The notes: a model not told the origin generated them from the letters alone. 64,000 nt of DNA from Anaeromassilibacillus sp001305115 (GCA_042854365.1 AP031437.1:1302001-1366000), one strand, 5' to 3'; positions 52,454 to 61,463 are shown, counted from the stretch's first letter. Numbers and translations are program-made.

Positions 52454-53756
52454 CGGGTGTGACCTGCGCCATTTGGCGATCCTTCCAAACCATAAAAAGG
52501 CCTAGGAGGGATAGGGCAATCTGAGAAATGGGGATGGCAAGCCAAGTTCCTAGGATTCCGATGGTTTGTGGGAGGATCAGCAACAGAAGCAATAAGAGGA
52601 GAGGTTCTCCATAAATGAGCAGATATGCCTGTAGGTTTTCGCTGATGGCATAGAAAAAGGCAGTTGTGACTCTGGAAATGCTGATAAATAAATAGCCACA
52701 AAGGAAAATCGGCAGAATTTTTGCAACTTCTTGTGTGACTTGCGGAGAGGCCCCGAACAATTCTGCTGCATGTCCTCGTACAGCAAATAAGACAGCCACA
52801 CAAATTGCCGATATTAGAACCGAAAACTGATAAGCGAAGTTGCGAATTGCCTTTGCACGTGGAATATTCCCTTCTCCATAGGCGAGACTGACCAGCGGTT
52901 GGCTGCCATCGCTGATTCCCTGTAGCAACAGTATTACCACAGAGGAAACATAACTGATGGATGCATAGCAGGTTACCGCCATTGTACCGCCAAACAACGC
53001 TGCGCTTTTGTTCACGAGAATCAATGTGATATTCGGAGAAAAGGTCAAGCCAAAGGGGGACAGGGCAACCCCTAAAATATGCTTTATGAAAAACCCCCTC
53101 TTCGCTTGAAATGCAAAGGACGGTTTTTGCTTTTTAGCGGCAAAGAAAGCAACACATACCAGAAAGGTCATCGCCTGACCAATTACGGTTGCGATGGCCG
53201 CGCCCATCATTCCCCAAGGTAAAACCCAAACAAACCAATAATCAAGGACAATATTTGTTAAGAATCCAGTGACCATAGCAACCATAGCGATGACAGAGCC
53301 GCCCATGTTTCGAATGAAGGGAACCAGGCCGGTACCCAACACTTGGAAAAGAGCTCCATAGCTGATATAGAGCAAATATTCTTCTCCCAACAGTTGAATT
53401 TTTCCGGAAGCGCCAAAAAGATGCAGGATGGACGGCGCTCCCCATAGAAACAGACCGGTCAAAAGAATACCAGAAAACATCAAAAGAAGGAGAGACATTC
53501 CAAAATACTGTTGTCCAAGGTGATCGTTTTGGTTTCCTTTACTGATTGCGTAGCGGATAGCACCGCCCATGCCAATTCCGGTTCCAACCGCCTGTAAAAA
53601 AGCGGTCAAAGGATAGGCCACATTGATTGCGGCAAGGGCATTATCTCCCAGGGCGTTTCCTACAAAGAAACCATCCGCAATGGCGTAGATCCCGGATAGA
53701 GCAAACGCCAACATGGAAGGAATGACATAGTGAAAAAAGTCCTTATGTATTCTCAT
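52431..53756 (-). CDS. MATE-family multidrug efflux transporter
   Basis: A 441-residue MATE transporter with twelve predicted membrane spans, exporting drugs or metabolites with Na+ or H+. N-terminal block FFHYVIPSMLAFALSGIYAIADGFFVG and GDNALAAINVAYPL are typical of the family, as is VSLAYGEGN in the second half. It starts at ATG 53756 within the end of the marR gene (14-base overlap), so it is translated from the marR transcript and should be under MarR control. Its 3' end overlaps the convergent YgjP gene by 23 bases. Confidence 0.93.
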   Translation of the reverse strand: MRIHKDFFHYVIPSMLAFALSGIYAIADGFFVGNALGDNALAAINVAYPLTAFLQAVGTGIGMGGAIRYAISKGNQNDHLGQQYFGMSLLLLMFSGILLTGLFLWGAPSILHLFGASGKIQLLGEEYLLYISYGALFQVLGTGLVPFIRNMGGSVIAMVAMVTGFLTNIVLDYWFVWVLPWGMMGAAIATVIGQAMTFLVCVAFFAAKKQKPSFAFQAKRGFFIKHILGVALSPFGLTFSPNITLILVNKSAALFGGTMAVTCYASISYVSSVVILLLQGISDGSQPLVSLAYGEGNIPRAKAIRNFAYQFSVLISAICVAVLFAVRGHAAELFGASPQVTQEVAKILPIFLCGYLFISISRVTTAFFYAISENLQAYLLIYGEPLLLLLLLLILPQTIGILGTWLAIPISQIALSLLGLFMVWKDRQMAQVTPVMESHNN

Positions 53757-54198
53757 CAATTCCTGCCTCCCGGAAGAATTGATTATAGCGCTTGGTATTT
53801 TCGATCAGGGTATCGGCCCGATCTTTACCAAGTCGTTCCCAGACAATTTCTTCACAGTGCTGTAGTGCACTGGCAACCGCTTCAAAAGTTTCCTTGCCCG
53901 TTATGGTCAAATGAATCACCTTATTCCGATGATCTTCTTTGCAGGGGGCCAGTTCGACCCATCTATGTACAAGAAATTTTTTAAGAATGGTATTGACGGT
54001 TTGTTTTGGGAGTTGCCAGAGCTGGCAAATATCTTTTTGCTTACATGTATCCTGATTTTCAACTAAGGATAAAATCACAAGCAATTCGCAGTAAGACCAG
54101 CCACGCTGTTTTGCCCATTCCTCATAGATTGCGTTTGTTTCCCGCCAAAGGGCGTTATAAAGGGCATGGTATCGCTTTAATTGTTCGATCATTTCCAA
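53743..54198 (-). CDS. MarR-family transcriptional regulator
   Basis: A 151-residue MarR winged helix-turn-helix repressor. Visible: YCELLVILSLVENQDTCKQKDICQ and LPKQTVNTILKKFLVHRWVEL (recognition helix), then the wing CKEDHRNKVIHLTITGKE. It is the first gene of a two-gene operon with the MATE exporter and lies right behind a 26-base perfect palindrome that covers its promoter, so autorepression relieved by a ligand is very likely. The TTG at 54198 is preferred (GAGGAAG 7 bases upstream); an ATG at 54192 is the alternative. Confidence 0.92.
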   Translation of the reverse strand: MEMIEQLKRYHALYNALWRETNAIYEEWAKQRGWSYCELLVILSLVENQDTCKQKDICQLWQLPKQTVNTILKKFLVHRWVELAPCKEDHRNKVIHLTITGKETFEAVASALQHCEEIVWERLGKDRADTLIENTKRYNQFFREAGIDENT

Positions 54199-54215
54199 TA
54201 AGATTCTTCCTCTCC

Positions 54216-54241
54216 AAATTAGTCTGTTAACAGACTAATTT
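54216..54241. promoter_or_regulatory. MarR operator, perfect palindrome
   Basis: Arms AAATTAGTCTGTT and AACAGACTAATTT meet without a spacer, 26 bases in all. It overlaps the -10 box of the marR-MATE promoter, the place expected for a MarR binding site. Confidence 0.85.
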
Positions 54242-54266
54242 TACCATTGAAATATCGTCCCGTCAA
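54238..54266 (-). promoter_or_regulatory. sigma-A promoter of marR-MATE
   Basis: On the minus strand: TTGACG (54261-54266), 17-base spacer, TAAAAT (54238-54243). The operator begins inside the -10 box and runs over the start point. Confidence 0.8.
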
Positions 54267-54309
54267 GTGTGACTTGCGTGAATTCTACCTTTAAACAATC
54301 GAAGAATGG

Positions 54310-54361
54310 AAAAGGCGATCGGGGTATCTCTCAAAAAGAGAAGAAAACCCCGTCGCCTTTT
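54310..54361. terminator. terminator of the NADH-oxidase-like gene
   Basis: Outer arms AAAAGGCGA (from 54310) and TCGCCTTTT (to 54361) with inner GGGG/CCCC pairs around a loop of about 23 bases that itself contains CTCT/AGAG pairing. On either strand the arm ends in a T-run. It follows the leftward flavoprotein gene. Confidence 0.75.
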
Positions 54362-54369
54362 CTGTTCTT

Positions 54370-55704
54370 TCATTCGGCTCCCAAAGCAGCCATTGTAATA
54401 TAATTATAAGGTTGGTTAAAGTGTGGCAAAAAGAAAAGATCCAGCAGTTTGAGCCGGTCAATGGTTACCCGCTCCTGAATTGCCAAGGAGAACAGGTGGA
54501 TTCCCATGGACATGTCGTAGCGAGAAGCCATCTGAGCGCCAACGATTACCCGATTATCCCGGCGGTAAACGATCCGAATTTTAACGGATTCATTATGCTT
54601 CATAAACTGGGGTTTCTGATAATCTTCAAAATCAGCGGAACAGACATCCATTCCATATCGCCGGGCTTTTTCGAGCGTAAGACCAGTAGAGACCATATTA
54701 TATCCCCATATGCTGATGCCATTGGAGCCTTGGACACCTTCTGTCTCCATGTGACCGCCGCATGCGTTCACAGCAGCGACAATACCTGAGCGTACGGCAT
54801 TGCTGGCGAGCGCTATATAATTGACCTCTCCAATCGCATTATCGAAGACAGTTGCACAATCACCGATGGCGTAAACATCCGGAAGGTTTGTACGCTGTTG
54901 CCGGTTGACCCGATAGGCGCCGTTGCGAAAGCGTTCTAAGTGTTCTTCGCCAAGTTTTGCATTTGGCTGGAATCCAACCGCAAGAACCGCCATATCGACC
55001 GCATATTCCTTTTTATCTGTAATGATTTTTTCGACCCTGCTTTTTCCGGCAATTTTGGTGACACGCTCGCCAAAGGCCAGCTGGACTCCATTTTTTTCGA
55101 GTACATCCGACATATGATCTGTAAAATCACGATCATAGTAACCCGATAGACAGGTGGGGGCACAGTCGATTAAGACAACCTCTTTTCCGTTGCGTTTAAA
55201 AGCCTCTGCCAATTCTACGCCGATGTACCCAGCTCCAATAACAGCCACTTTTTGAACGCAGTTGGAGTGAAGTTTTTGGATGACCTCTTCCGCGTCTTGA
55301 TAGCGTTTGACCAGCTGTACATTTTCGAGGTCTTTTCCTGGAATGTCCGGAACGATGGGTTGGGAACCGGTTGCTAAAATGAGTTTTTCATATGGTTCCT
55401 CATACCGTGTATGGTCGCCGCCCTCTGCATAGACGATCTTGCGGTCAAAATCGATCTTTGTTACAGTCGTCAACATGTGAACCATAGCACCCTTTTGCTG
55501 CAAAAGCTTTTGTGAGGAATAAAATAGTCCTTCTGGGCCGGAAATTTGGCCTCCAATCCAAAGGGCCATTCCGCAGCCCAGAAAACTGATGTTGGAATTA
55601 GCGTCAAATACAACCACTTGGTGTTGGTCGGGCGCTGTATCCAAAATAGTATTGACTGCGGCTGTTCCAGCATGATTGGCCCCGATCACAACGATTTTAC
55701 TCAT
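54370..55704 (-). CDS. FAD-dependent NADH oxidase / CoA-disulfide reductase family protein
   Basis: A 444-residue flavoprotein of the Nox/CoADR/NADH peroxidase family. FAD-binding KIVVIGANHAGTAAVNTIL, the redox Cys in NISFLGCGMALWIGG (about residue 43), NAD-binding VAVIGAGYIGVELAEAF, and second FAD motif VYAIGDCATVFD. A single active Cys and the absence of a rhodanese domain fit water-forming NADH oxidase, which protects anaerobes from oxygen, but CoA-disulfide reductase cannot be excluded. I start it at the ATG at 55704 (AGGGA 8 bases upstream), where the family begins; the frame extends 17 residues further. Confidence 0.9.
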   Translation of the reverse strand: MSKIVVIGANHAGTAAVNTILDTAPDQHQVVVFDANSNISFLGCGMALWIGGQISGPEGLFYSSQKLLQQKGAMVHMLTTVTKIDFDRKIVYAEGGDHTRYEEPYEKLILATGSQPIVPDIPGKDLENVQLVKRYQDAEEVIQKLHSNCVQKVAVIGAGYIGVELAEAFKRNGKEVVLIDCAPTCLSGYYDRDFTDHMSDVLEKNGVQLAFGERVTKIAGKSRVEKIITDKKEYAVDMAVLAVGFQPNAKLGEEHLERFRNGAYRVNRQQRTNLPDVYAIGDCATVFDNAIGEVNYIALASNAVRSGIVAAVNACGGHMETEGVQGSNGISIWGYNMVSTGLTLEKARRYGMDVCSADFEDYQKPQFMKHNESVKIRIVYRRDNRVIVGAQMASRYDMSMGIHLFSLAIQERVTIDRLKLLDLFFLPHFNQPYNYITMAALGAE

Positions 55705-55793
55705 AACAGTATCCCTACTTTCCTGTTTGTCCCCTGAAATACAGGGAAGAATCACACTGTAGTATGTGCGAATTTTACAGGAAAATCCTCTGC

Positions 55794-56204
55794 TTATAGG
55801 GAAAGCTCCGTGTCGTCCTGTGTGATCAGAAGTCCAAAGCGGATCATCCCCGCAATTAGAACCAGAAGATTGGCGGTATGGTTAAGGGAACTGTTGTGTA
55901 CTTGTCTAGGATTGCACTGCCGTTTGGCCTGTCGCAGGCTTTCTCCAGAGAGTCCTACATAAAAGAAGAGCGCTAAAAGGATCATAATGTTGGAGAGCGC
56001 TTGGATCGGCATCACTTTTGGTAGACACTGGCAGAGCTCTGGATCGGTTGCCGTACACACCAATTTTTGCTTAATAATTCCGACTGAATAATAGGACAAC
56101 AGGATTGCACAGACTGTAACAATGATATACCATTGAGACTTTGATAAAATGCCCAGCTGCTGGCAGAGTTCTTTGGAAAAAGCGCCTGTTTTGTTTTCAG
56201 GCAT
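55794..56204 (-). CDS. membrane protein of unknown function, three spans
   Basis: A 136-residue protein with three hydrophobic spans, at about residues 26-43, 66-86 and 108-127, and a Cys-rich loop between the first two (VCTATDPELCQCLPK). The ATG at 56204 has GGAGGTGA 7 bases upstream, which supports a real gene. I do not recognise the family. It is upstream of the flavoprotein gene in the same direction, 89 bases apart, so the two may share a transcript. Confidence 0.65.
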   Translation of the reverse strand: MPENKTGAFSKELCQQLGILSKSQWYIIVTVCAILLSYYSVGIIKQKLVCTATDPELCQCLPKVMPIQALSNIMILLALFFYVGLSGESLRQAKRQCNPRQVHNSSLNHTANLLVLIAGMIRFGLLITQDDTELSL

Positions 56205-56378
56205 CGCGTTTCACCTCCATTTTTGATAAAATAAGAGAGGTCTTTCCATCTTATGCGGCGTACAGAGAAGCGGCAGCATATTCCCACGTTCCCCTTGCAT
56301 ATCTATTGTTCAGGCATATGCAGAACCAATCCAATTTGGCCCTGCGGTGTGCTGAAAGCAATTGAAGGGGTGGCATGG

Positions 56379-56510
56379 ATGATGAAGGACAGAATGGAAA
56401 AACCGGTGTCTAAAAAGGAACAGGAACGGAGAATATTCGTACGCCGGGCGGCATTGGGGATGGAACGTTTCTTCCAGAAAAAAGGACAAACTCCCACGTC
56501 ATTTCGGTGA
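56379..56510 (+). CDS. possible small basic protein
   Basis: A 43-residue frame, MMKDRMEKPVSKKEQERR and on to RRAALGMERFFQKKG, with AAGGGG 8 bases before the ATG. It is strongly basic and lies 25 bases before the deacetylase gene in the same direction. No family is recognised; coding status rests on the RBS and composition only. Confidence 0.35.
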   Translation: MMKDRMEKPVSKKEQERRIFVRRAALGMERFFQKKGQTPTSFR

Positions 56511-56535
56511 GAGAATCCGTTCTTAAAGTCCAGAA

Positions 56536-57261
56536 ATGCGATTCATTGGTTTTTTACACAAACGATTGCTTTCTCTATTTTGTATAGCAGCTGCTGTTTT
56601 GGCTGTCTTGTTTTGGATTGTGCCGCCAGTTGTTCTTTCGACACAGGCAGATACGCCGCGATTCCAGGAACCGGTCTGCCGTGTAGATACAAAAGAAAAA
56701 CAGATTGCCCTTACATTTGACGTAGAATGGACGGACGTACAGACCGATGAATTGCTGAATATCTTAAAAAAGTATCAAGCGACCGCAACTTTTTTTGTTG
56801 TGGGACACTGGGCAGAAACCCATGATGAATCGGTGCTTCGGATTACCATGGCGGGATGTGAACTGGGGACCCACTCGATGACACATGTCCGCATGGATCA
56901 GCTTTCGCACGGGAAACAAAAGGAAGAACTACAAGCCAGCAGCCGGACTTTGGAGCAGATTACAGGAAAACAGCCCCGTCTCTTTCGTGCTCCATACGGG
57001 GCTTATAGCCCCGAACTACTATCCACAGTGCGAGAAGAAGGGATGGTTTCTATTCAGTGGGAGATCGACTCGCTCGACTGGAAAAACATTTCTCCAGAAC
57101 GCATCTGTGATCATATTGTACAGCAGGTCCGGCCAGGGGCGATTGTGCGGTTTCAGAGTAGTGCCCTGAATACACCCACGGCATTGGAAAAAGTATTGGA
57201 GGTTCTTTGCGAGCAGGGATATACCTTTGTGACCGTTACAGAACTAATGGATAAAGGATAG
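56536..57261 (+). CDS. polysaccharide deacetylase, PdaB-like
   Basis: A 241-residue carbohydrate esterase 4 (NodB-fold) protein with one N-terminal membrane span (about 12-36) and an outer catalytic domain. Motif 1 is LTFDVEW, in which the second Asp of the usual TFDDG is Val; motif 2 GTHSMTHVRM supplies two metal His; motif 3 is FRAPYGAYSP. The altered motif 1 resembles that of the sporulation-linked PdaB group. The end is VRFQSSALNTPTALEKVL. It probably trims N-acetyl groups or binds peptidoglycan/cortex, activity uncertain. The RBS is weak. Genes for SASP and a BofC-like protein lie close by. Confidence 0.85.
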   Translation: MRFIGFLHKRLLSLFCIAAAVLAVLFWIVPPVVLSTQADTPRFQEPVCRVDTKEKQIALTFDVEWTDVQTDELLNILKKYQATATFFVVGHWAETHDESVLRITMAGCELGTHSMTHVRMDQLSHGKQKEELQASSRTLEQITGKQPRLFRAPYGAYSPELLSTVREEGMVSIQWEIDSLDWKNISPERICDHIVQQVRPGAIVRFQSSALNTPTALEKVLEVLCEQGYTFVTVTELMDKG

Positions 57262-57277
57262 GAGCGGAGGAAATAAA

Positions 57278-57514
57278 ATGGCAAGAATTACCCATATCCG
57301 TAAATGTAGCCGGCCGATTCGGGTAGAAAGTCGTACAGTGATGGATATAAATACCAATTCGACGTATTTTTCTATGTGGGTACATGCAGCAGGACAGGAG
57401 ATGGGCACAGAACTGCGGCCCCTGAGCATTCAGTTGGACCACAACATGGCACAGCAACTGAGGGATTATTTAGAGGACTTTCTATCAGAAGAGAAAAGGA
57501 AAGAGAATCCATAA
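57278..57514 (+). CDS. small conserved-looking protein, unknown function
   Basis: A 78-residue soluble protein with GGAGGAAAT just before the ATG. N-terminal ARITHIRKCSRPIRVESRTV looks like beta strands; the C-terminal third (LDHNMAQQLRDYLEDFLSEE) is a clear amphipathic helix. There is no signal peptide or membrane span. It begins 16 bases after the deacetylase stop, so both belong to one operon. I do not recognise the family. Confidence 0.6.
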   Translation: MARITHIRKCSRPIRVESRTVMDINTNSTYFSMWVHAAGQEMGTELRPLSIQLDHNMAQQLRDYLEDFLSEEKRKENP

Positions 57515-57620
57515 TTTTGCTCGCCTTTTTACATATTCTTTGAAGAAACGGTACATACTGCACTTGTGTCGTCCCGGTTTCAGAATGTTCGGCTATAGCC
57601 GGTTTGGAGCGTGCAAGTGA

Positions 57621-58163
57621 ATGACCGATATTCTTCTCTGTGGAAAAAGTACGGATCAGTCCATTGTCAGGGCTTTGCTGCCAGCTTTGGCGAGATACGG
57701 TGGCGTCCGATATGTCCATCCGGATTTACTCCGGAAGATCGGAGAGGATGAACCTCGTTTTTTAGTCTGCGATTGTGAACGAATTCCGAAGGTAGAGGGA
57801 AACAGCGGCATTCTGTTTTTTAAAAACAGTTTTGATTCGGATTCTCCAATCTCTATTCCCGATGGCTTTCTGTGTGCTTTTGAACCGCAGAATCAGCGCG
57901 CTGCAGCGTTGTTGCGAGCTGCAGGGGCAGCGGCTGTGACTTGCGGCATGTGTGCTAAGGATACGCTTTCCATATCCAGTCTGGATTATGGCGCCGCAGC
58001 GCTTAGCCTCCAACGAAGCATTACAACGTTGGATGGCGACGTAGTAGAACCCCGCGATATTACGGTAGAACTCCATTCGACCGTCAGCCCACGTCAGATG
58101 CTTGCGGTCTGTATGGTCCTGTTAATGGCGGGAGTGGACTCTTCCCGCGGTTATGTTATTTAA
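57621..58163 (+). CDS. protein of unknown function, 180 residues
   Basis: A 180-residue protein with GGAG about 9 bases before the ATG. The N-terminal part (DILLCGKSTDQSIVRALLPAL) looks like a strand-turn-helix of a Rossmann-like fold; residues 85-130 are Ala-rich with several Cys (AAAVTCGMCAKDTL), and the C-terminus (VSPRQMLAVCMVLLMAGV) is hydrophobic but short. I cannot assign a function. It lies between the deacetylase operon and the spore protein gene. Confidence 0.6.
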   Translation: MTDILLCGKSTDQSIVRALLPALARYGGVRYVHPDLLRKIGEDEPRFLVCDCERIPKVEGNSGILFFKNSFDSDSPISIPDGFLCAFEPQNQRAAALLRAAGAAAVTCGMCAKDTLSISSLDYGAAALSLQRSITTLDGDVVEPRDITVELHSTVSPRQMLAVCMVLLMAGVDSSRGYVI

Positions 58164-58265
58164 AATGCTACAAAAAATTGACAATCATAAAACGACACCG
58201 GATACGCAAAATAGGAAAGCAAACGCAAAACAAATTCAAAAACAAAATTTTTTAAGGAGTGTTTT

Positions 58266-58466
58266 ATGATGTCTAGATCTAATAACAAGAATGTTGTTCC
58301 GGAAGCACGTGCGGCCCTCGATAAGTTTAAGATGGAAGCAGCAGCAGAGGTTGGCGTGAACCTGAAGCAGGGTTACAACGGCGACTTGACTTCCCGTGAG
58401 GCCGGTTCCGTCGGTGGCCAGATGGTCAAGACGATGATTCAGCGTTATGAGGAAAACATGAAATAA
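58266..58466 (+). CDS. small acid-soluble spore protein, alpha/beta type
   Basis: A 66-residue alpha/beta SASP that coats and protects DNA in the spore core. It shows PEARAALDKFKMEAAAEVGV, which includes the region cut by the Gpr protease during germination, and YNGDLTSREAGSVGGQMVKTMI with the conserved Gly-Gly and DNA-contact residues. RBS AAGGAG precedes two adjacent ATGs. A forespore (sigma-G) promoter would be expected upstream, but I could not make out a convincing one. It shows that the host makes spores. Confidence 0.95.
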   Translation: MMSRSNNKNVVPEARAALDKFKMEAAAEVGVNLKQGYNGDLTSREAGSVGGQMVKTMIQRYEENMK

Positions 58467-58483
58467 AACCATTCCCATTTTAT

Positions 58484-58515
58484 AAAAACGCCACGCCAAA
58501 CGGTGTGGCGTTTTT
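58484..58515. terminator. intrinsic terminator after the SASP gene
   Basis: Arms AAAAACGCCACGCC (58484-58497) and GGTGTGGCGTTTTT (58502-58515), 4-base loop, T-run on both strands. It separates the SASP gene from the convergent BofC-like gene. Confidence 0.9.
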
Positions 58516-58548
58516 GCATATAAAGAGTTAACGCCGTTTGATCCGACG

Positions 58549-58929
58549 TCAACTCTCATAATCTTCAATTAAACGGTTCAAACGGTCTCGGTCCGTCACG
58601 CGAATGCCCTCTCGCAAAAGGATCTGATCGGCTTCCGGAAGAAGGTCAAGATCGACATCCAATTCTTCAAAAGGAGATTCACTTTCATTCAAAAAGATAC
58701 CGATATGACCTTTGTATGCACGCACTGTATATACGGCGACATTGCTCGCCATAGCGTAGGTGCCGCTGCTTTCTTGACTTGACGGTGCCTCGGGGGTATA
58801 ATACATTATATTTGAGCTGGATGATTCCTCCAATGGTTCCGTTTGGAACCACCGTTGTGGATACCCCATCAGGAGGAGTGCAAGGACAACAATGTCCAGG
58901 CAGGCCAGCACAAGTATCAGTTTTTTCAC
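58549..58929 (-). CDS. BofC C-terminal-domain-like protein
   Basis: A 126-residue protein with an N-terminal membrane anchor or signal (residues 3-22) and a C-terminal domain like that of BofC: VYTVRAYKGHIGIFLNES, then LDLLPEADQILLREGIRV and LNRLIEDYES. BofC inhibits the SpoIVB protease in the sigma-K checkpoint of B. subtilis; Clostridial proteins with only the C-terminal domain are common and unstudied. It starts at a GTG with AGGTGATG upstream and is divergent from the PBP gene (108-base gap). Confidence 0.75.
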   Translation of the reverse strand: MKKLILVLACLDIVVLALLLMGYPQRWFQTEPLEESSSSNIMYYTPEAPSSQESSGTYAMASNVAVYTVRAYKGHIGIFLNESESPFEELDVDLDLLPEADQILLREGIRVTDRDRLNRLIEDYES

Positions 58930-59037
58930 AGATCATCACCTCATGGGTATTATTTGGAAATTTCGGTAAAATATACAGGTCACCAGCACTTTCTGAACAT
59001 GTGCGGGGCTTGTGGAGAGCGTGAAAGGAGGCGCGGA

Positions 59038-61410
59038 ATGCGAAAAACGGACATCAGTAAGTTCAGCAATACCGGTCCTGTGCAGGACAACAGTGCATCC
59101 GATACAGCGCGGTCGATCGGAAAAATCTTGGCAAAGGCACTGCTTACGCTGCTGGCCATTCTCATAATCACAGGAATGATTGTGGGCGCTTTTTTGGTTT
59201 CCTTCGTTTGGAGTATGAAGGATGAAACCATGAGTTACGACCTCAACAAACTCAAGCTCAATTACACAAGCTTTATTTATGTGTACGACGAGAATGGAAA
59301 TCCGGTGGAATATCAGAGCCTTTACAGCAACGAAAATCGTATTTGGGTGGATTATGACCAGATCCCCCAGGCGATGAAAGATGCAATTGTTGCCATTGAG
59401 GACAAACGCTTTTGGGAGCACAATGGGGTGGACTGGCGCAGAACCTTTGGAGCAGTGACACAGCTGTTTTCAAACGGCAGCAGCTATGGCGGCTCCACCA
59501 TCACGCAGCAGTTGATCAAAAATGTGACGGGGGATAAGGATGTCAGCCTGACCCGAAAGGTCAAGGAGATTTTCCGTGCATTAAACCTGAATAAAGCGTA
59601 CAGCCGAGAGCAAATCCTGGAAGCGTATCTCAATGTGGTGAATTTTGGCAGCGGCACCAATGGGGTGCAGGCTGCTGCAAACCTCTATTTTGGGAAGGAC
59701 ATCCAGGACTGTGACATTGCGGAATGTGCTGCAATTGCAGGAATCACACAAAATCCATCCCGTTATACGCCTTTGGTGCATCCAGAAAATAATATGAAGC
59801 GTCAACAGACTGTGCTTTCGGAAATGTATGACCAGGGAAAAATCACGAAGGCAGAATACGATCAGGCGATGGAAGAATCCCGTCATATGACTTTTGTCGG
59901 AAAAAAACAAGAGAACGGCGGGGGCAGTACGGAAATTTGGAACTGGTACGTGGAGACCATGTTCGAGGATGTCAAAGAAGATCTGATGGAGTTATATAGC
60001 TGTACCAGCGCAAAAGCGGAGGATATGATCTACCACGACGGCTTGAAGATTTATTGTGCGATGGATCAGGAAATGCAAAGTCTGGCGGAGTCTGTGGTAA
60101 ATAATGCGGATAACTTGCCGGCAAATCAAAAGATCGATCTTGGATATATCGCTATGGATTACGATGGGCGCGTGTTAGCAGTGGTAGGTGCTCGCGAAAA
60201 AACAAGGAACCGTCCGCTGAATCTTGCGACCGACGCGCAGCGACAGCCTGGTTCTACGATCAAACCGATTGGTGTATATGCTCCTGCCATTGAGTTGGGG
60301 ACAATCAATTATTCCACGATTGTGGAGGATGCCCCAATGGAAAATTGGAATGGGAATAAGCCGGGGCCTAACAATTTTGATAATCGTTATCTGGGGAATA
60401 TGACCGTGGAATTTGCCCTGGAGAATTCCAGAAATGCGCCTGCGGCCCGTATCTGCAAGGAGATTACGCCGGAAGTTGGCTATACGTTCCTAAAGGACAA
60501 ACTCAATTTTACGAGCTTGCAGCCTGCGGATAACAATATTGCGCCAATTGCAGTGGGTGGTATGAGCGAAGGCGTTACAGTCCGAGAGATGACCGCAGCA
60601 TTCCAGATCTTTGCAAACGGCGGTGTGTTTACAGAGCCGTACACGTACTACTACGTAGAAGATCACGATGGGAACGTCATTTTGGACAATCGAAATCAAG
60701 AGAAGGTACAAGCGATTTCGTCCACGACCGCTTCTGTGATGCATCATCTGCTCAATCGCGTAATTACTGGTTCGGAAGGCAGTGGCAGGAGAGCCGCCAT
60801 TTCCGGCTGGGAGGTATTCGGAAAGACTGGTACGACCAATGACCAAAAGGACAGTTGGTTTATTGGTGGCACTCCCTATGCGCTTGCAGGTATTTGGACG
60901 GGTTATCGCGATACGCCGACTGCGATGAGCAATGCAGAGACGAAATATGCCATTTCCATTTGGCAGAAAATTATGGCGCAGTACTTGGAAAATAAAGAGC
61001 CGCTGAAGTTCACATATGACGAAAATGTGATTTCCGCGACATTTTGCCAGCAGAGCGGAAAACTGGCAAATGCCACTTGTCCAAAGACAGGCACAGGCTG
61101 GTACAAGAAGGACGAATTACCCGATCGATGTGATCTGGCACATGAAACCGAAGGGGAGGGAACTTCATCGGCTGGGGAAGAAGGACCCACACCTGAAGTG
61201 GAAACGCCGTCCGATCCCACGACTTCTTCTCAGCAGGCGAGTGAACATCCAATGGAGTCCAATGCATCCAGTGAGAACACATCGGTTCCAGAGGCGCCGC
61301 CTTCCCAACCAGAAGTTCCCTCACAGGAACCGGAGGAGAATCCAGACGACAATATTGTAGTAGTACCTGGAGAACAGGATCTGCCCCCGGGAATTGTCCC
61401 GGTGGGATGA
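59038..61410 (+). CDS. class A penicillin-binding protein (PBP1A type)
   Basis: A 790-residue bifunctional peptidoglycan synthase. A membrane span lies at about residues 30-58. The glycosyltransferase 51 domain has VAIEDKRFWEHNGVDW with the catalytic Glu, GGSTITQQLIKN and RKVKEIFRAL. The transpeptidase has PGSTIKPIG (nucleophile Ser in STIK), SRN in ENSRNAP and KTGTTND. A Ser/Thr/Pro/Glu-rich tail of about 90 residues, with VVVPGEQDLPPG near the end, extends outside. ATG at 59038 with AAAGGAGG upstream; the frame is open upstream but the BofC-like promoter region lies there. Could serve growth or sporulation. Confidence 0.95.
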   Translation: MRKTDISKFSNTGPVQDNSASDTARSIGKILAKALLTLLAILIITGMIVGAFLVSFVWSMKDETMSYDLNKLKLNYTSFIYVYDENGNPVEYQSLYSNENRIWVDYDQIPQAMKDAIVAIEDKRFWEHNGVDWRRTFGAVTQLFSNGSSYGGSTITQQLIKNVTGDKDVSLTRKVKEIFRALNLNKAYSREQILEAYLNVVNFGSGTNGVQAAANLYFGKDIQDCDIAECAAIAGITQNPSRYTPLVHPENNMKRQQTVLSEMYDQGKITKAEYDQAMEESRHMTFVGKKQENGGGSTEIWNWYVETMFEDVKEDLMELYSCTSAKAEDMIYHDGLKIYCAMDQEMQSLAESVVNNADNLPANQKIDLGYIAMDYDGRVLAVVGAREKTRNRPLNLATDAQRQPGSTIKPIGVYAPAIELGTINYSTIVEDAPMENWNGNKPGPNNFDNRYLGNMTVEFALENSRNAPAARICKEITPEVGYTFLKDKLNFTSLQPADNNIAPIAVGGMSEGVTVREMTAAFQIFANGGVFTEPYTYYYVEDHDGNVILDNRNQEKVQAISSTTASVMHHLLNRVITGSEGSGRRAAISGWEVFGKTGTTNDQKDSWFIGGTPYALAGIWTGYRDTPTAMSNAETKYAISIWQKIMAQYLENKEPLKFTYDENVISATFCQQSGKLANATCPKTGTGWYKKDELPDRCDLAHETEGEGTSSAGEEGPTPEVETPSDPTTSSQQASEHPMESNASSENTSVPEAPPSQPEVPSQEPEENPDDNIVVVPGEQDLPPGIVPVG

Positions 61411-61432
61411 ACGAATTCTTTTTACAGATTGT

Positions 61433-61463
61433 GGGGATGCGAAAACGCGTCCCCTTTCTTTTT
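61433..61463 (+). terminator. intrinsic terminator after the PBP gene
   Basis: Arms GGGGATGCG (61433-61441) and CGCGTCCCC (61446-61454) with one T-G pair and a 4-base loop, followed by TTTCTTTTT. Confidence 0.85.
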
